Part shown: positions 25,244 through 34,486 of the stretch, one piece after another
Layout: the number at the start of each line of letters is the position of its first letter
Position numbering within the stretch: the stretch's first letter is position 1
Source of the DNA: Bacteroidales bacterium
GTDB taxonomy: Bacteria; Bacteroidota; Bacteroidia; Bacteroidales; ML635J-15
Direction: 5' to 3'
Assembly: GCA_003249955.1 (NCBI GenBank)
Contig: QKHS01000012.1
Location: 124,001-188,000 of the forward strand
DNA length: 64,000 nucleotides
Program-made: the position numbers and the translations under genes
Notes under the pieces: model-generated
Told to the model about the DNA's origin: nothing
Database searches by the model: none
What the model saw: the letters and a program-made list of their open reading frames with translations, nothing else

Positions 25244-26479
25244 TTATTCAAATTTAGAGAAAGCTTTTTTAATGAGGCCGATAGCTTCGCGCAGTTGTTC
25301 TTCGCTGATAACCAACGGAGGAGCAAATCTGATAATGTTACCGTGAGTCGGTTTTGCAAGAACACCACATTCTTTCATTTCAACGCAAACATCCCATGCA
25401 GTTTTGCCCGGTTGGTTACGGATAACAACAGCATTTAACAGACCTTTACCTCTTACCAGTTCAATCATAGGTGAATTTAAAGAATTCATTTCGTCACGGA
25501 AAATTTTACCCAGATATTCTGCTTTTTCTGCGAGCTTTTCTTCTTTAACAACTTCCAGTGCAGCAATTGCAACTTTACCTGCAAGCGGGAAACCACCAAA
25601 AGTAGATCCGTGTTCGCCCGGTTTAATTGTTAACATAACATCGTCGTCAGCCAATACGCATGATACCGGAATAACGCCACCTGATAATGCTTTACCGAGA
25701 ATTACTATATCAGGACGTACTTCTTCGTGGTCGCAGGCCAGTAATTTACCTGTACGTGCGATACCTGTCTGTACTTCGTCAGCAATAAACAATACATTAT
25801 GTTTTTTACAAATGTCATAAGATTTTTTCAGATAACCGGCATCCGGAACAAAAACACCTGCTTCTCCCTGAATAGGTTCAAGTATGAAAGCAGCAGTTGT
25901 TTTTCCGTGTTCTTCAAGAACTTTTTCAAGTGCATCAGTATCGTTGTAAGGTATGCGGATAAATCCCGGAGTTAACGGTCCGTAATTAGCAAATGAATCA
26001 GGATCATCAGACATGGTTATAATTGTAATTGTACGGCCATGGAAGTTTCCTGAGCAGCAGATAATTTTTACTTCATCATTAGGAATACCTTTTTTTACAA
26101 CACCCCAGCGACGTGCAAGTTTTAAAGCTGTTTCGTCAGCTTCAGCACCGGTATTCATAGGCAATACTTTGTCGTAGCCAAAATATTCGGTAATATATTT
26201 TTCGTAATCACCTAAAGTAGAGTTGTAAAATGCTCTTGAAGTCAAAGTCAGTTTTTGAGCCTGATCAACCAAAGCTTTTACAATTTTAGGATGACAATGT
26301 CCCTGATTTACTGCAGAATATGCACTCAGAAAATCAAAATACTGTTTTCCTTCAACATCCCAAACCAGTGGGCCTTCACCTCTGTCCAATACAACAGGTA
26401 GCGGGTGATAATTATGAGCTCCGTATTTAGCTTCAAGTTCCATAAACTCCTGAGAAGTTCTTTTAACAGCGTTTGCCAT
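25244..26479 (-). CDS. rocD: Ornithine aminotransferase
   Basis: RocD moves the delta-amino group of ornithine to 2-oxoglutarate, giving glutamate semialdehyde, a link between arginine and proline. I start it at 26479 (411 residues, [20 protein letters not shown]) because this matches the family N-terminus; a start at 26506 would add nine poor residues. Motifs: [59 protein letters not shown] and the PLP lysine in [13 protein letters not shown], all class III aminotransferase. It stands alone with its own terminator. Confidence 0.96.
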   Translation of the reverse strand: MANAVKRTSQEFMELEAKYGAHNYHPLPVVLDRGEGPLVWDVEGKQYFDFLSAYSAVNQGHCHPKIVKALVDQAQKLTLTSRAFYNSTLGDYEKYITEYFGYDKVLPMNTGAEADETALKLARRWGVVKKGIPNDEVKIICCSGNFHGRTITIITMSDDPDSFANYGPLTPGFIRIPYNDTDALEKVLEEHGKTTAAFILEPIQGEAGVFVPDAGYLKKSYDICKKHNVLFIADEVQTGIARTGKLLACDHEEVRPDIVILGKALSGGVIPVSCVLADDDVMLTIKPGEHGSTFGGFPLAGKVAIAALEVVKEEKLAEKAEYLGKIFRDEMNSLNSPMIELVRGKGLLNAVVIRNQPGKTAWDVCVEMKECGVLAKPTHGNIIRFAPPLVISEEQLREAIGLIKKAFSKFE

Positions 26480-26616
26480 AAAATTTGATATTTTTAAATT
26501 TAACAATATTATTTTGCAACAAAATTGTGATTTTTTATCCGATTTAAAAAATATAAAACCGGTTTTTAATGAGAATTTTGTAAAAAACTGATATTTAACA
26601 TGTTTTTTTAGATTTT

Positions 26617-26668
26617 AACTGTTCGACCGTTCGACCGTTTTAACTGTTTAACTGTTCAACCGTTTTAG
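26617..26668. repeat. Short tandem repeat of aactgtt/gaccgtt words
   Basis: Seven- to eight-base words (aactgttcgaccgttcgacc and aactgtttaactgttcaacc) are repeated in the short gap before the stop of the OB-fold lipoprotein gene. The same word family recurs at 54133-54220. It is non-coding. Confidence 0.7.
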
Positions 26669-26669
26669 C

Positions 26670-27473
26670 TTACTCAACAATTACGCAATCTTCCAACTGA
26701 ACGCTTCCCCAAAGGTCTTTTGCTATTCTTCCGCGTATTTTAACATTATCTCTGTTTTTTGCAAGCTTATCCGAATCAGGTTCTGTTCTCATAGTGCAGC
26801 CAACCATTTTTTGCCCGCTTTCAGGATCTTCCAGATCAATACGCCATGTCGAATTCCCGTTCATAGTAGATGTGGTTGTACTGTTATAATGGCCGATAAC
26901 CGTAATTTCTGTTCCTATCCATACATTGTAGGCATCGTATAAGTCTTTTGCCGTATATGCTTCTGTTTGTTTTGCGTATGGTGATGGAGTCTGTCCTTCT
27001 TTGTATTTGCCGTTTACACTTACAAGTTCACAATCATTAATTACTATTCCGCTGTATGAACTTTCTGCCATTTTTCCTTTTATTATCAGAATATCAGTGG
27101 CATTAACTTCTTTATTCAACTCTTCCTTAAACCGGCAGTCAAAAAGCGCATCAAAACTTTCTTCTGAACCACGTAACTGAACATCTTTACCCAATTTTTC
27201 GCTGTTTCCGTATATTTTTGCATACCCGGCAACAGTTACTTCAACGTCTTTCCATTCATAGAATGCTTCATATAATTTCGATACAGGAACAGGTTTGTCA
27301 ACTTCAACCATGTCAGGCAAAAGCCGGTCTTTCGGAGCAACAGGAACGTTGCTGTTCTCAACAATAGTGTCATTTGTTTTATCTGAGTTTTTGTCGGTAG
27401 TACCGTTTCCGGAACATGATAAAATAACAGTGGCAATAAAAATTGTAAAAATAATCAGGCTTAAATTTTTCAT
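26670..27473 (-). CDS. Lipoprotein with two OB-fold (tRNA_anti-like) domains
   Basis: This 267-residue protein has a lipoprotein signal (IATVILSCSGN, cysteine near residue 20) and a low-complexity linker. Two related beta-barrel domains follow. The first (about 60-155) begins VSKLYEAFYEWKDVEVTVAGYAKIY; the second (165-267) begins AKDLYDAYNVWIGTEITVIGHY. Each ends with VINDCELVSV or VQLEDCVIVE. This is the duplicated OB-fold seen in uncharacterised Bacteroidota lipoproteins. One cysteine in each domain sits in the same place. The ligand is unknown. Its 3' neighbour on the same strand, rocD, is separated by about 190 bases with a repeat tract. Confidence 0.78.
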   Translation of the reverse strand: MKNLSLIIFTIFIATVILSCSGNGTTDKNSDKTNDTIVENSNVPVAPKDRLLPDMVEVDKPVPVSKLYEAFYEWKDVEVTVAGYAKIYGNSEKLGKDVQLRGSEESFDALFDCRFKEELNKEVNATDILIIKGKMAESSYSGIVINDCELVSVNGKYKEGQTPSPYAKQTEAYTAKDLYDAYNVWIGTEITVIGHYNSTTTSTMNGNSTWRIDLEDPESGQKMVGCTMRTEPDSDKLAKNRDNVKIRGRIAKDLWGSVQLEDCVIVE

Positions 27474-27710
27474 ATTGATTTTAGTTTGGTTTAAAGAACA
27501 AAAATAGTGTTTTTTTGTAAAAAAGATGTTAAATCCCGCTTTATAATCCAGGCTTTTTCATGCCATAATGTTTACATGTTCTGTAGATTTGTTTAAACAT
27601 CGCAGTTTGCGGACTTATCGGTAAATAACAGGTTATTGCTAACTTTTAACTTCCTGTTCCCGTCTTCCGTCTTTTTTCCAAATTATTCCTTAAGAATTAC
27701 ATAAAAATAT

Positions 27711-27718
27711 TATTTTTG
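27711..27718 (+). promoter_or_regulatory. Bacteroidota -7 element (tatttttg)
   Basis: This is a match to TAnnTTTG 31 bases before the ffh start. The rest of the gap 27474-27710 shows no gene or structured RNA that I can identify. Confidence 0.6.
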
Positions 27719-27748
27719 CACTCAATTAAAGAAATAAGACTAAAGATT

Positions 27749-29071
27749 ATGTTTGAGAATTTATCGGAAAGACTTGAGAAATCATTTAAACTCTTAAAAG
27801 GTCAGGGTAAGATTACCGAAATAAATATTGCAGAAACTTTAAAAGATGTTCGCCGTGCATTGCTTGATGCAGATGTTAACTTTAAAACTGCAAAGACTTT
27901 TACCGAAAATGTAAAAGATCAGGCAGTTGGTCAGGAAGTTATTAAGTCACTCAAGCCAAATCAGCTTATGGTTAAAATAGTTCATGACGAACTTGCAAAG
28001 CTGATGGGAGGGAAAGCTGTAGACATAAATATCAAAGGTAGTCCGGCAATTATTCTTATGTCCGGTTTGCAGGGGTCCGGTAAAACTACCTTCAGCGGAA
28101 AACTTGCCAATATGCTCAAAACAAAAAAGGGGAAAAATCCTTTATTGGTTGCCTGCGACGTTTATCGTCCTGCAGCTATTGAGCAGATTAAGGTTCTTGG
28201 TGAACAAATCGGAGTAAAAGTCTATTCTGAAGATGATAATAAAAATCCTGTTAAAATTGCACAGAATGCAATAAAACATGCAAAATTATACGGACACGAT
28301 CTCGTAATTATCGATACTGCCGGTCGTTTGGCTGTTGATAAGGAGATGATGGACGAAATCGAAAACATCAAGAAAGCCGTTAACCCTCAGGAAATTCTGT
28401 TTGTTGTGGACTCTATGACAGGTCAGGATGCTGTAAATACTGCAAAGGAATTTAACGACAGGCTCGATTTTAACGGTGTTATCCTTACCAAACTGGATGG
28501 TGATACACGTGGTGGAGCAGCTCTTTCAATACGCTCGGTAGTTGACAAACCCATAAAGTTTGTGGGTACAGGAGAAAAAATGGATGCTATTGATGTTTTC
28601 CATCCCGAACGTATGGCTGACAGAATTCTGGGTATGGGAGATATCGTTTCGTTGGTAGAACGTGCTCAGGAACAGTTTGACGAAGAAGAATCACGTAAAC
28701 TTCAGAAAAAAATTGCAAAAGATCAGTTTAATTTTGATGATTTCTTAGCCCAGATTCAGCAAATTAAGAAAATGGGTAACATCAAGGAACTTGCAGGCAT
28801 GATTCCCGGTCTTGGCAAAGCAATTAAGAATATGGACATTGATGATGATGCTTTTAAAGGAATAGAAGCAATTATCCGCTCAATGACCAGGGAAGAAAGA
28901 GCCAATCCTGCAATTATAAACGGAAGCCGCAGAAAACGTATTGCTGACGGTAGCGGAACAACCGTACCTGAGGTTAACCGTATTCTGAAGCAGTTCGAAG
29001 AAACCAAGAAAATGATGAAGATAATGTCATCCAACAAGAATCAGAAGAGGATGATGAAAGGAATGAGATAA
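27749..29071 (+). CDS. ffh: Signal recognition particle protein Ffh
   Basis: Ffh binds the SRP RNA and signal sequences of nascent membrane proteins and hands ribosomes to FtsY, using GTP. I start at 27749 (440 residues, MFENLSERLEKSFK), the canonical N-terminus; an in-frame ATG at 27716 overlaps the promoter. Motifs: the N-domain ALLDADVNFK, the G1 loop GLQGSGKTTFSGKLA, DVYRPAAIEQ, DTAGRL, TKLDGDTRGGAALS and GTGEKMD, then the methionine-rich M domain ending KKMMKIMSS..QKRMMKGMR. A complete, ordinary copy. Confidence 0.98.
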   Translation: MFENLSERLEKSFKLLKGQGKITEINIAETLKDVRRALLDADVNFKTAKTFTENVKDQAVGQEVIKSLKPNQLMVKIVHDELAKLMGGKAVDINIKGSPAIILMSGLQGSGKTTFSGKLANMLKTKKGKNPLLVACDVYRPAAIEQIKVLGEQIGVKVYSEDDNKNPVKIAQNAIKHAKLYGHDLVIIDTAGRLAVDKEMMDEIENIKKAVNPQEILFVVDSMTGQDAVNTAKEFNDRLDFNGVILTKLDGDTRGGAALSIRSVVDKPIKFVGTGEKMDAIDVFHPERMADRILGMGDIVSLVERAQEQFDEEESRKLQKKIAKDQFNFDDFLAQIQQIKKMGNIKELAGMIPGLGKAIKNMDIDDDAFKGIEAIIRSMTREERANPAIINGSRRKRIADGSGTTVPEVNRILKQFEETKKMMKIMSSNKNQKRMMKGMR

Positions 29072-29095
29072 AGGAAACTGAGAATACAACGGTGT

Positions 29096-29146
29096 CTTTG
29101 GCTACGCTCAGTCACCTGAGTATCCGTTGACTGAGCGTAGCCGAAG
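29096..29146. repeat. Inverted repeat, second copy of the ggctacgctcag family
   Basis: The left arm at 29096-29114 (ctttggctacgctcagtca) is complementary to 29128-29146 along 19 bp with one mismatch or G-T pair. The arms are the same sequence as in the inverted repeat at 240-310, with a different loop. It lies between ffh and folD. Confidence 0.88.
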
Positions 29147-29224
29147 GCAACAATGGAACAAAATAACAAGCAGAGTCACGTATGTCCGGAATTTTGGATA
29201 CCGGAACTTAAAATTTAAAATATC

Positions 29225-30085
29225 ATGATATTAATTGACGGAAATAAAGTTGCAAAAGAGGTAAAGGAAGAAATTGCACTGGAAGCAAAAAAAATAGCAG
29301 ATAAACGTGGCCGTGCGCCGCATCTTGCAGCAATTCTGGTTGGACATGACGGCGGTTCCGAATCATATGTGAATTTTAAGATGAAGGACTGTCATGAAGT
29401 AGGATTTGAATCTTCGTTAATACGTTTTGAAGATGATGCTACCGAAAAAGAACTTTTTGACGCAATAGAAAAGCTTAATAATGATCCTCAGATTGACGGT
29501 TTTATTGTTCAGTTACCTTTACCCCGTCATTTCGATGAACACAAAGTTCTGGAAGCAATAAATCCGGATAAAGATGTTGACGGATTTCATCCGGTGAATG
29601 TCGGCAAAATGATGACAGGTCTGCCTTCTTTTGTTTCAGCGACACCTATGGGGATTACTATTTTGCTGAAAAGATATAACATCGAAACATCAGGAAAACA
29701 TTGCGTGGTAATAGGACGTAGCAATATTGTAGGCCGCCCCATGAGTGTGCTGATGTCTCAGAAAGAAATGAATTCTACTGTTACAGTACTTCACAGCGGA
29801 TCAAAAAATATCAAAGAAATTTGTCAGACTGCCGATATCATAATTTCTGCAATGGGCAAACCTGGCTTTGTGACTGCCGACATGGTTAAAGACGGTGCTG
29901 TAATTATTGATGTCGGAACTACGCGTGTTCCTTCAGATAAAACCAAAAGCGGTTTTAAACTTGCAGGAGATGTCGATTTCGAAAATGTTGCCCAAAAATG
30001 CTCATATATTACCCCTGTTCCCGGTGGAGTAGGACCTATGACCAGATTAGCACTTCTGTTAAATACACTCGAAGCTGCAAAATAA
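29225..30085 (+). CDS. folD: Methylenetetrahydrofolate dehydrogenase / cyclohydrolase
   Basis: FolD interconverts 5,10-methylene- and 10-formyl-tetrahydrofolate through two activities in one site. The 286-residue length is normal. Signatures: [18 protein letters not shown] (with the catalytic tyrosine and lysine), [42 protein letters not shown] for NADP binding and the closing [16 protein letters not shown]. It is a single gene after ffh, separated by the inverted repeat. Confidence 0.98.
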   Translation: MILIDGNKVAKEVKEEIALEAKKIADKRGRAPHLAAILVGHDGGSESYVNFKMKDCHEVGFESSLIRFEDDATEKELFDAIEKLNNDPQIDGFIVQLPLPRHFDEHKVLEAINPDKDVDGFHPVNVGKMMTGLPSFVSATPMGITILLKRYNIETSGKHCVVIGRSNIVGRPMSVLMSQKEMNSTVTVLHSGSKNIKEICQTADIIISAMGKPGFVTADMVKDGAVIIDVGTTRVPSDKTKSGFKLAGDVDFENVAQKCSYITPVPGGVGPMTRLALLLNTLEAAK

Positions 30086-30232
30086 TATCTGTATAAACTG
30101 TACTCCGGTGCAGATAGCCTTTTTATAAAACTTAACGATGTTCCGGCGAAAGTCTCCGGCTCCGGAAAAAATTTATTTGTTTTCGTGGCAGAAAAGAAGC
30201 AATTGTCATGAACTTTCCTTTAAAAAATTTGT

Positions 30233-30240
30233 TATCTTTG
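30233..30240 (+). promoter_or_regulatory. Bacteroidota -7 element (tatctttg)
   Basis: This matches TAnnTTTG and ends 20 bases before the hydE start codon. No clear -33 box. Confidence 0.5.
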
Positions 30241-30260
30241 AGCTTGTTATATTATAATCT

Positions 30261-31349
30261 ATGCATAAAACAATAGCGCAAATCCTGCAACAAGAGGAGT
30301 TTTCAAAGAAAGACCTTATAAGTCTTTTAAGTGCGGACAATACAGAAACGGAACTGATTTTTAAAAAAGCGGCTGAAGTAAAATCGGCATATGTGGGAAA
30401 TTCTACCTATTTCAGGGGACTTATAGAGTTGTCCAATATCTGTACAAAGAATTGCTTTTACTGCGGTATAAGAAGAGGAAATAAAAAAGTCGAAAGATAT
30501 ACTGTGCCGGATGATGAAGTTATTCAGGCTGCAAAATATGCTTTGGACAGACATTGGGGATCAGTTGTAATTCAGTCGGGTGAACGTCAGGATAAAGAAT
30601 TTACTGACAGAATAGAACATCTGCTTAAAGAAATATCCGGCCTTACCGGAGAAAAACCGGGAATTACACTTTCACTTGGTGAGCAAAAACCTGAGGTATA
30701 TGAAAGATGGCTGGCTGCCGGAGCAACAAGATACCTGGTGAGAATTGAAACTTCAAACAGAGATTTGTTTTATAAAATTCATCCAAAAGACGGATTACAC
30801 GATTTTGACAAAAGAATACGTGCACTTTATGACTTGCAAAAGGCTGGTTATATGACAGGAACCGGAGTTATGATAGGTTTGCCGTTTCAAACTACAGAAG
30901 ATCTTGCCGACGATCTGATTTTTATGAAAGAACTCGATATAGATATGTGCGGAATGGGGCCTTACATTGAACACGAAGACACTCCTTTGTATGAATATAA
31001 AGATTTACTTCTGCCGCTCGAAGAAAGATACAGGCTTACACTTAAAATGATTGCAATTCTCAGAATTTATATGAAGGATGTTAACATTGCTTCGGCTACA
31101 GCTTTGCAGGCAATTAATCCTGACGGTAGGGAAGAAGGAATCCGTGTAGGGGCAAATGTAATAATGCCTAATATTACTCCGGTTAAGTATCATGCAAGTT
31201 ATAATCTTTATAAGGGAAAACCTCAGATTGTACCGGAAACAGACGAGTATATAAACAATCTTGAACGGCAAATCGCAATGGCCGGCGATGTTGTAGGATA
31301 TGGCGATAAAGGAGATCCAAAACATTTTGCAAAAAGAAATAAAAAATAA
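30261..31349 (+). CDS. hydE: [FeFe]-hydrogenase maturase HydE (radical SAM)
   Basis: HydE is a radical SAM enzyme that helps build the diiron subcluster of the [FeFe]-hydrogenase H-cluster. The 362-residue protein has the CxxxCxxC cluster motif in NICTKNCFYCGIRRGN, then VVIQSGERQD, GEQKPEVYERW, GATRYLVRIETSNRDLFYKIHP, GTGVMIGLPFQTTEDLADDL and the C-terminal IMPNITPVKYHASY. These match HydE better than the related PylB or BioB. HydF, HydG and a hydrogenase are not in the window. It lies 64 bases before the cydAB operon. Confidence 0.9.
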   Translation: MHKTIAQILQQEEFSKKDLISLLSADNTETELIFKKAAEVKSAYVGNSTYFRGLIELSNICTKNCFYCGIRRGNKKVERYTVPDDEVIQAAKYALDRHWGSVVIQSGERQDKEFTDRIEHLLKEISGLTGEKPGITLSLGEQKPEVYERWLAAGATRYLVRIETSNRDLFYKIHPKDGLHDFDKRIRALYDLQKAGYMTGTGVMIGLPFQTTEDLADDLIFMKELDIDMCGMGPYIEHEDTPLYEYKDLLLPLEERYRLTLKMIAILRIYMKDVNIASATALQAINPDGREEGIRVGANVIMPNITPVKYHASYNLYKGKPQIVPETDEYINNLERQIAMAGDVVGYGDKGDPKHFAKRNKK

Positions 31350-31361
31350 TTGTTGAAAAAT

Positions 31362-31391
31362 TTTGAATTTTATTTTAAATTAGTATATTTG
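31362..31391 (+). promoter_or_regulatory. Promoter of the DUF4492-cydAB operon
   Basis: TTTG at 31362-31365 and tatatttg at 31384-31391 are 18 bases apart, matching the Bacteroidota -33/-7 pair. The start codon of the first gene follows 22 bases later. Confidence 0.7.
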
Positions 31392-31413
31392 TACCGAAAA
31401 GCTTGTTTAAAAA

Positions 31414-31656
31414 ATGAATGTATTTAAAAGAGTCTTCAGGTTTTACTACGAAGGGTTTCGTGATATGCCCCGTTGGGGAAGACAAATGTGGCTAATTATT
31501 CTTGTCAAGGGATTTGTGGTTTTTATTCTTGTAAAATTCATTTTCTTCCCTAATCATTTAAAGAAGAATTTCGACACCGATCAGCAAAGAAGTGAATACG
31601 TTATAGATCAATTAATTAAAACCTCACAAAATGACACAACTACTGTTAAACATTGA
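31414..31656 (+). CDS. DUF4492 small membrane protein of the cytochrome bd operon
   Basis: An 80-residue protein with a basic, aromatic N-terminus (FKRVFRFYYEGFRDMPRWGRQMW) and one membrane helix (LIILVKGFVVFILVKFIFF). I recognise the DUF4492 family, which precedes cydA in many Bacteroidota and Campylobacterota. Its last 26 bases overlap the cydA start, so it is translationally coupled. A part in assembly or stability of the bd oxidase is inferred from position only. Confidence 0.88.
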   Translation: MNVFKRVFRFYYEGFRDMPRWGRQMWLIILVKGFVVFILVKFIFFPNHLKKNFDTDQQRSEYVIDQLIKTSQNDTTTVKH

Positions 31657-33208
31657 TCCGTCATTAGTTGACTGGTCAAGGGCACAATTTGCCCTCACGG
31701 CAATGTTTCACTGGATTTTTGTCCCTATTACGTTAGGCATATTGTTCATAATTGCCATAATGGAGACAATTTATGTAAAAACCGGTGATCCTGAGTGGAA
31801 AAGAACCACAAAATTCTGGATGAAACTTTTCGGGATTAATTTCGCAGTCGGAGTAGCTACCGGATTAATCCTTGAATTTGAGTTCGGAACAAACTGGTCT
31901 AATTATTCATGGTTTGTAGGCGACATCTTTGGTGCTCCGCTGGCAATAGAAGGCATTATGGCTTTCTTTATGGAAAGTACATTTATTGCTGTAATGTTTT
32001 TTGGATGGAATAAAGTAAGCAAGAAATTCCATCTCGCGTCAACCTGGCTTACAGCTCTGGGAGCAAATATTTCGGCGTTATGGATTCTGGTCGCGAATGC
32101 ATGGATGCAATATCCTGCCGGTATGGAATTTAATGCAGAAACAGCCAGAAACGAAATGGTTAATTTCTGGGACGTATTGTTTTCTCCGGTTGCAATTAAT
32201 AAGTTTTTGCATACTGTAACCAGTGGTTATGTTCTTGCTGCCTTATTTGTTATAGGTGTGAGTTCTTATTTCCTGTTGCGTAAGCGCGAAGTTCTGATGG
32301 CAAAACGCAGTATTATCATTTCTTCTGTATTTGGTTTTCTGGCAATACTATCTGTTATTTTTACCGGACACGGTTCTGCTGTAGAAGTTGCAAAACATCA
32401 GCCTATGAAGTTAGCTGCTATGGAAGGACTTTATAAAGGCGGAGAAGGAGTGGAGCTTATTGGTTTCGGTATTCTAAATCCGGAGAAGACAGCAGACAAT
32501 GATGTAGATCCCTTTGTTTTCAAATTCGGATTTAAAGGAATGCTGAGTTACCTTATTAGTTTTGATTCCAAATCCTATGTTCCCGGGATAAATGACTTGC
32601 TTAAAGGCGACGAAAATCACAATGTTATATCGGTAGAACAAAGAATGGAAAAAGGAGACATTGCAATGAATGCCCTTATAGCCTACAAAGAAGCAAAAGC
32701 ATCTGAAAATGCAGAGGAAGCGGCGGTACAACTTGCAATTTTTAAAGAAAATTTCAGCCACTTCGGTTATTCATATGTAGATAAACCCGTTGATGTTGTG
32801 CCGAATGTTCCTATGGTTTTCTACAGTTTCCATATTATGGTTATTCTGGGGACATTGTTTGTTTTAATGTTTATCATTTTCGGATGGATGACAATGAAAA
32901 ACAAAATAGATAAGTTTAAATTCTCGAAATTGCTTTACTATCTTGGAATCCTTGGTATTCCGCTGGCATTTATAGCTTCGGAAGCAGGTTGGATTGTTGC
33001 AGAAGTAGGCCGTCAGCCATGGGTAATTCAGGATTTGATGACAACTACAGCCGGAGTAACCAATATCAGCAGTTCATCTGTACAGTTGACATTCTGGATT
33101 TTTGCATTCATCTTTACAGGTTTATTAATTACTGAGGTAAGCATTATGATTAGATTTATTAAAGCCGGACCTGCAAAACCGGAAAATGATGGAGGAACCG
33201 AATTATGA
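31631..33208 (+). CDS. cydA: Cytochrome bd ubiquinol oxidase subunit I
   Basis: CydA holds hemes b558, b595 and d and oxidises quinol while reducing oxygen to water. This 525-residue copy has SRAQFALTAMFHWIFVPITLG with the N-terminal heme histidine, EFGTNWSNYSWFVGDIFGAPLAIEG, MQYPAGMEFN, TGHGSAVEVAKHQPMKLAAMEG and a late EAGWIVAEVGRQPW segment. The central Q-loop region (about 270-390) includes a charged, coiled insert (AYKEAKASENAEEAAVQ). It shares an operon with the DUF4492 gene and cydB and overlaps cydB by four bases. Confidence 0.97.
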   Translation: MTQLLLNIDPSLVDWSRAQFALTAMFHWIFVPITLGILFIIAIMETIYVKTGDPEWKRTTKFWMKLFGINFAVGVATGLILEFEFGTNWSNYSWFVGDIFGAPLAIEGIMAFFMESTFIAVMFFGWNKVSKKFHLASTWLTALGANISALWILVANAWMQYPAGMEFNAETARNEMVNFWDVLFSPVAINKFLHTVTSGYVLAALFVIGVSSYFLLRKREVLMAKRSIIISSVFGFLAILSVIFTGHGSAVEVAKHQPMKLAAMEGLYKGGEGVELIGFGILNPEKTADNDVDPFVFKFGFKGMLSYLISFDSKSYVPGINDLLKGDENHNVISVEQRMEKGDIAMNALIAYKEAKASENAEEAAVQLAIFKENFSHFGYSYVDKPVDVVPNVPMVFYSFHIMVILGTLFVLMFIIFGWMTMKNKIDKFKFSKLLYYLGILGIPLAFIASEAGWIVAEVGRQPWVIQDLMTTTAGVTNISSSSVQLTFWIFAFIFTGLLITEVSIMIRFIKAGPAKPENDGGTEL

Positions 33209-34344
33209 TAACAGCACAATTAACATATATGTTTTTTCAGCAGTACTGGTGGTTTCTGGTATCGCTGTTGGGAGCCCTGCTTGTATTCCTTCTTTTTGTA
33301 CAGGGCGGACAAACTTTGATTTACACTATAGGCAAAACCGAAAACGAGAGAAACATGATTGTAAACACTCTTGGGCGTAAATGGGAATTTACTTTTACAA
33401 CACTGGTAACATTCGGCGGAGCATTTTTTGCATCTTTCCCGCTGTTTTATTCGAGCAGTTTCGGCGGAGCTTACTGGGCATGGACAGCTTTATTGCTGGC
33501 ATTTACAATTCAGGCAGTTTCTTACGAATTCCGTTCAAAAGCCGGTAATATTTTTGGCCCGCGGTTTTTTGAAACGTTGCTTTTTATAAATGGCCTTCTG
33601 GGAACAATTCTTATCGGAACAGTTGTAGGAACATTTTTTAACGGAGCCGAATTCTCGGTTGATATGATGAAAAGTGTAACATGGCACAGTCCGGCACGTG
33701 GACTGGAAGCTGTCCTTAACTGGCATAATGTTGCATTGGGGCTTGCTATATTCTTCCTTGCAAGAATACTGGGATTGCTGTATTTTATGATGACAATCAG
33801 CCACGAAGAAATGTACAAAAGAGCAAAAAAACATTTGCTTATAAATACTATTCCGTTTCTGGTGTTTTTCCTTGCTTTTGCAGCATGGTTACTCTTAAAA
33901 GACGGTTTTGCAGTTGATGCAGACGGAATTGTTTTTATGGAAAAATATAAATATCTGCACAATTTTCTTGCTATGCCTGTTGTGCTGATAATATTCCTTA
34001 TCGGAGTCGTCGGTGTATTGTTCGGAGTTTTAAAAACTTTATTTAATAAGAAAAACTACGACAAAGGCTTTTGGTTTGCTGCTCCGGGAACTGTTTTTAC
34101 AGTTTTGGCGGTTTTGCTTATTGCCGGTTACAATAACACTGCTTTCTACCCGTCTTCTTTCGATTTGCAAAGTTCCCTGACTATCCAAAACGCAAGTTCA
34201 TCACTTTTTACATTAAAAGCAATGAGCATTGTTTCTTTATTAATCCCTTTCGTACTGGCTTATATAGTCATTGCCTGGAGAGCGATTAATAAAAAGAAGA
34301 TAACAAATGAAGAAATTATTGATAAAAATGAAATAACTTATTAA
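33205..34344 (+). CDS. cydB: Cytochrome bd ubiquinol oxidase subunit II
   Basis: CydB is the structural partner of CydA. The 379-residue protein has eight or so membrane helices, starting QYWWFLVSLLGALLVFLLFVQGGQTL, with the conserved GRKWEFTFTTLVTFGGAFFASFPLFYSSSF and SYEFRSKAGN segments. Its ATG overlaps the cydA stop (ATGA). The form is the Bacteroidota type in which the first glycine/tryptophan-rich helix is close to the start. A 42-codon gene follows after 11 bases, possibly on the same transcript. Confidence 0.96.
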   Translation: MITAQLTYMFFQQYWWFLVSLLGALLVFLLFVQGGQTLIYTIGKTENERNMIVNTLGRKWEFTFTTLVTFGGAFFASFPLFYSSSFGGAYWAWTALLLAFTIQAVSYEFRSKAGNIFGPRFFETLLFINGLLGTILIGTVVGTFFNGAEFSVDMMKSVTWHSPARGLEAVLNWHNVALGLAIFFLARILGLLYFMMTISHEEMYKRAKKHLLINTIPFLVFFLAFAAWLLLKDGFAVDADGIVFMEKYKYLHNFLAMPVVLIIFLIGVVGVLFGVLKTLFNKKNYDKGFWFAAPGTVFTVLAVLLIAGYNNTAFYPSSFDLQSSLTIQNASSSLFTLKAMSIVSLLIPFVLAYIVIAWRAINKKKITNEEIIDKNEITY

Positions 34345-34355
34345 TTTTGTGCCTT

Positions 34356-34484
34356 ATGGAATATACTAAAGAAATATTAAGTTTTTTAGCATGGCCTGTT
34401 CTGATTTATGTTGCATACAGATTGTCTCTGGTTGCTTTAAACATTTTCAGAAAGAACTCTGAGAAAACCATTAACGCAAAATAA
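34356..34484 (+). CDS. Small single-helix membrane protein after cydB (42 residues)
   Basis: An open frame from ATG 34356 to TAA 34482-34484 encodes a peptide starting MEYTKEILSFLAWPVLIYV, with one hydrophobic helix (about residues 8-30, LAWPVLIYVAYRLSLVALNIF) and a basic C-terminus. It is 11 bases past the cydB stop and 2 bases before the next gene. Its position is like that of CydX, the small third subunit of bd oxidases, but the sequence is not CydX-like. It is a good candidate for a bd-oxidase accessory peptide. A TAATTTTG box overlaps the cydB stop, so a separate start of transcription is possible. Confidence 0.65.
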   Translation: MEYTKEILSFLAWPVLIYVAYRLSLVALNIFRKNSEKTINAK

Positions 34485-34486
34485 CT

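Noticed and set aside
27474-27748. SRP RNA gene beside ffh
   Set aside because: No GC-rich hairpin with the conserved tetraloop region is visible in the gap.
34356-34484. The 42-codon gene called cydX
   Set aside because: CydX has a recognisable short sequence of its own that I do not see here; only the position fits, so no symbol was given.
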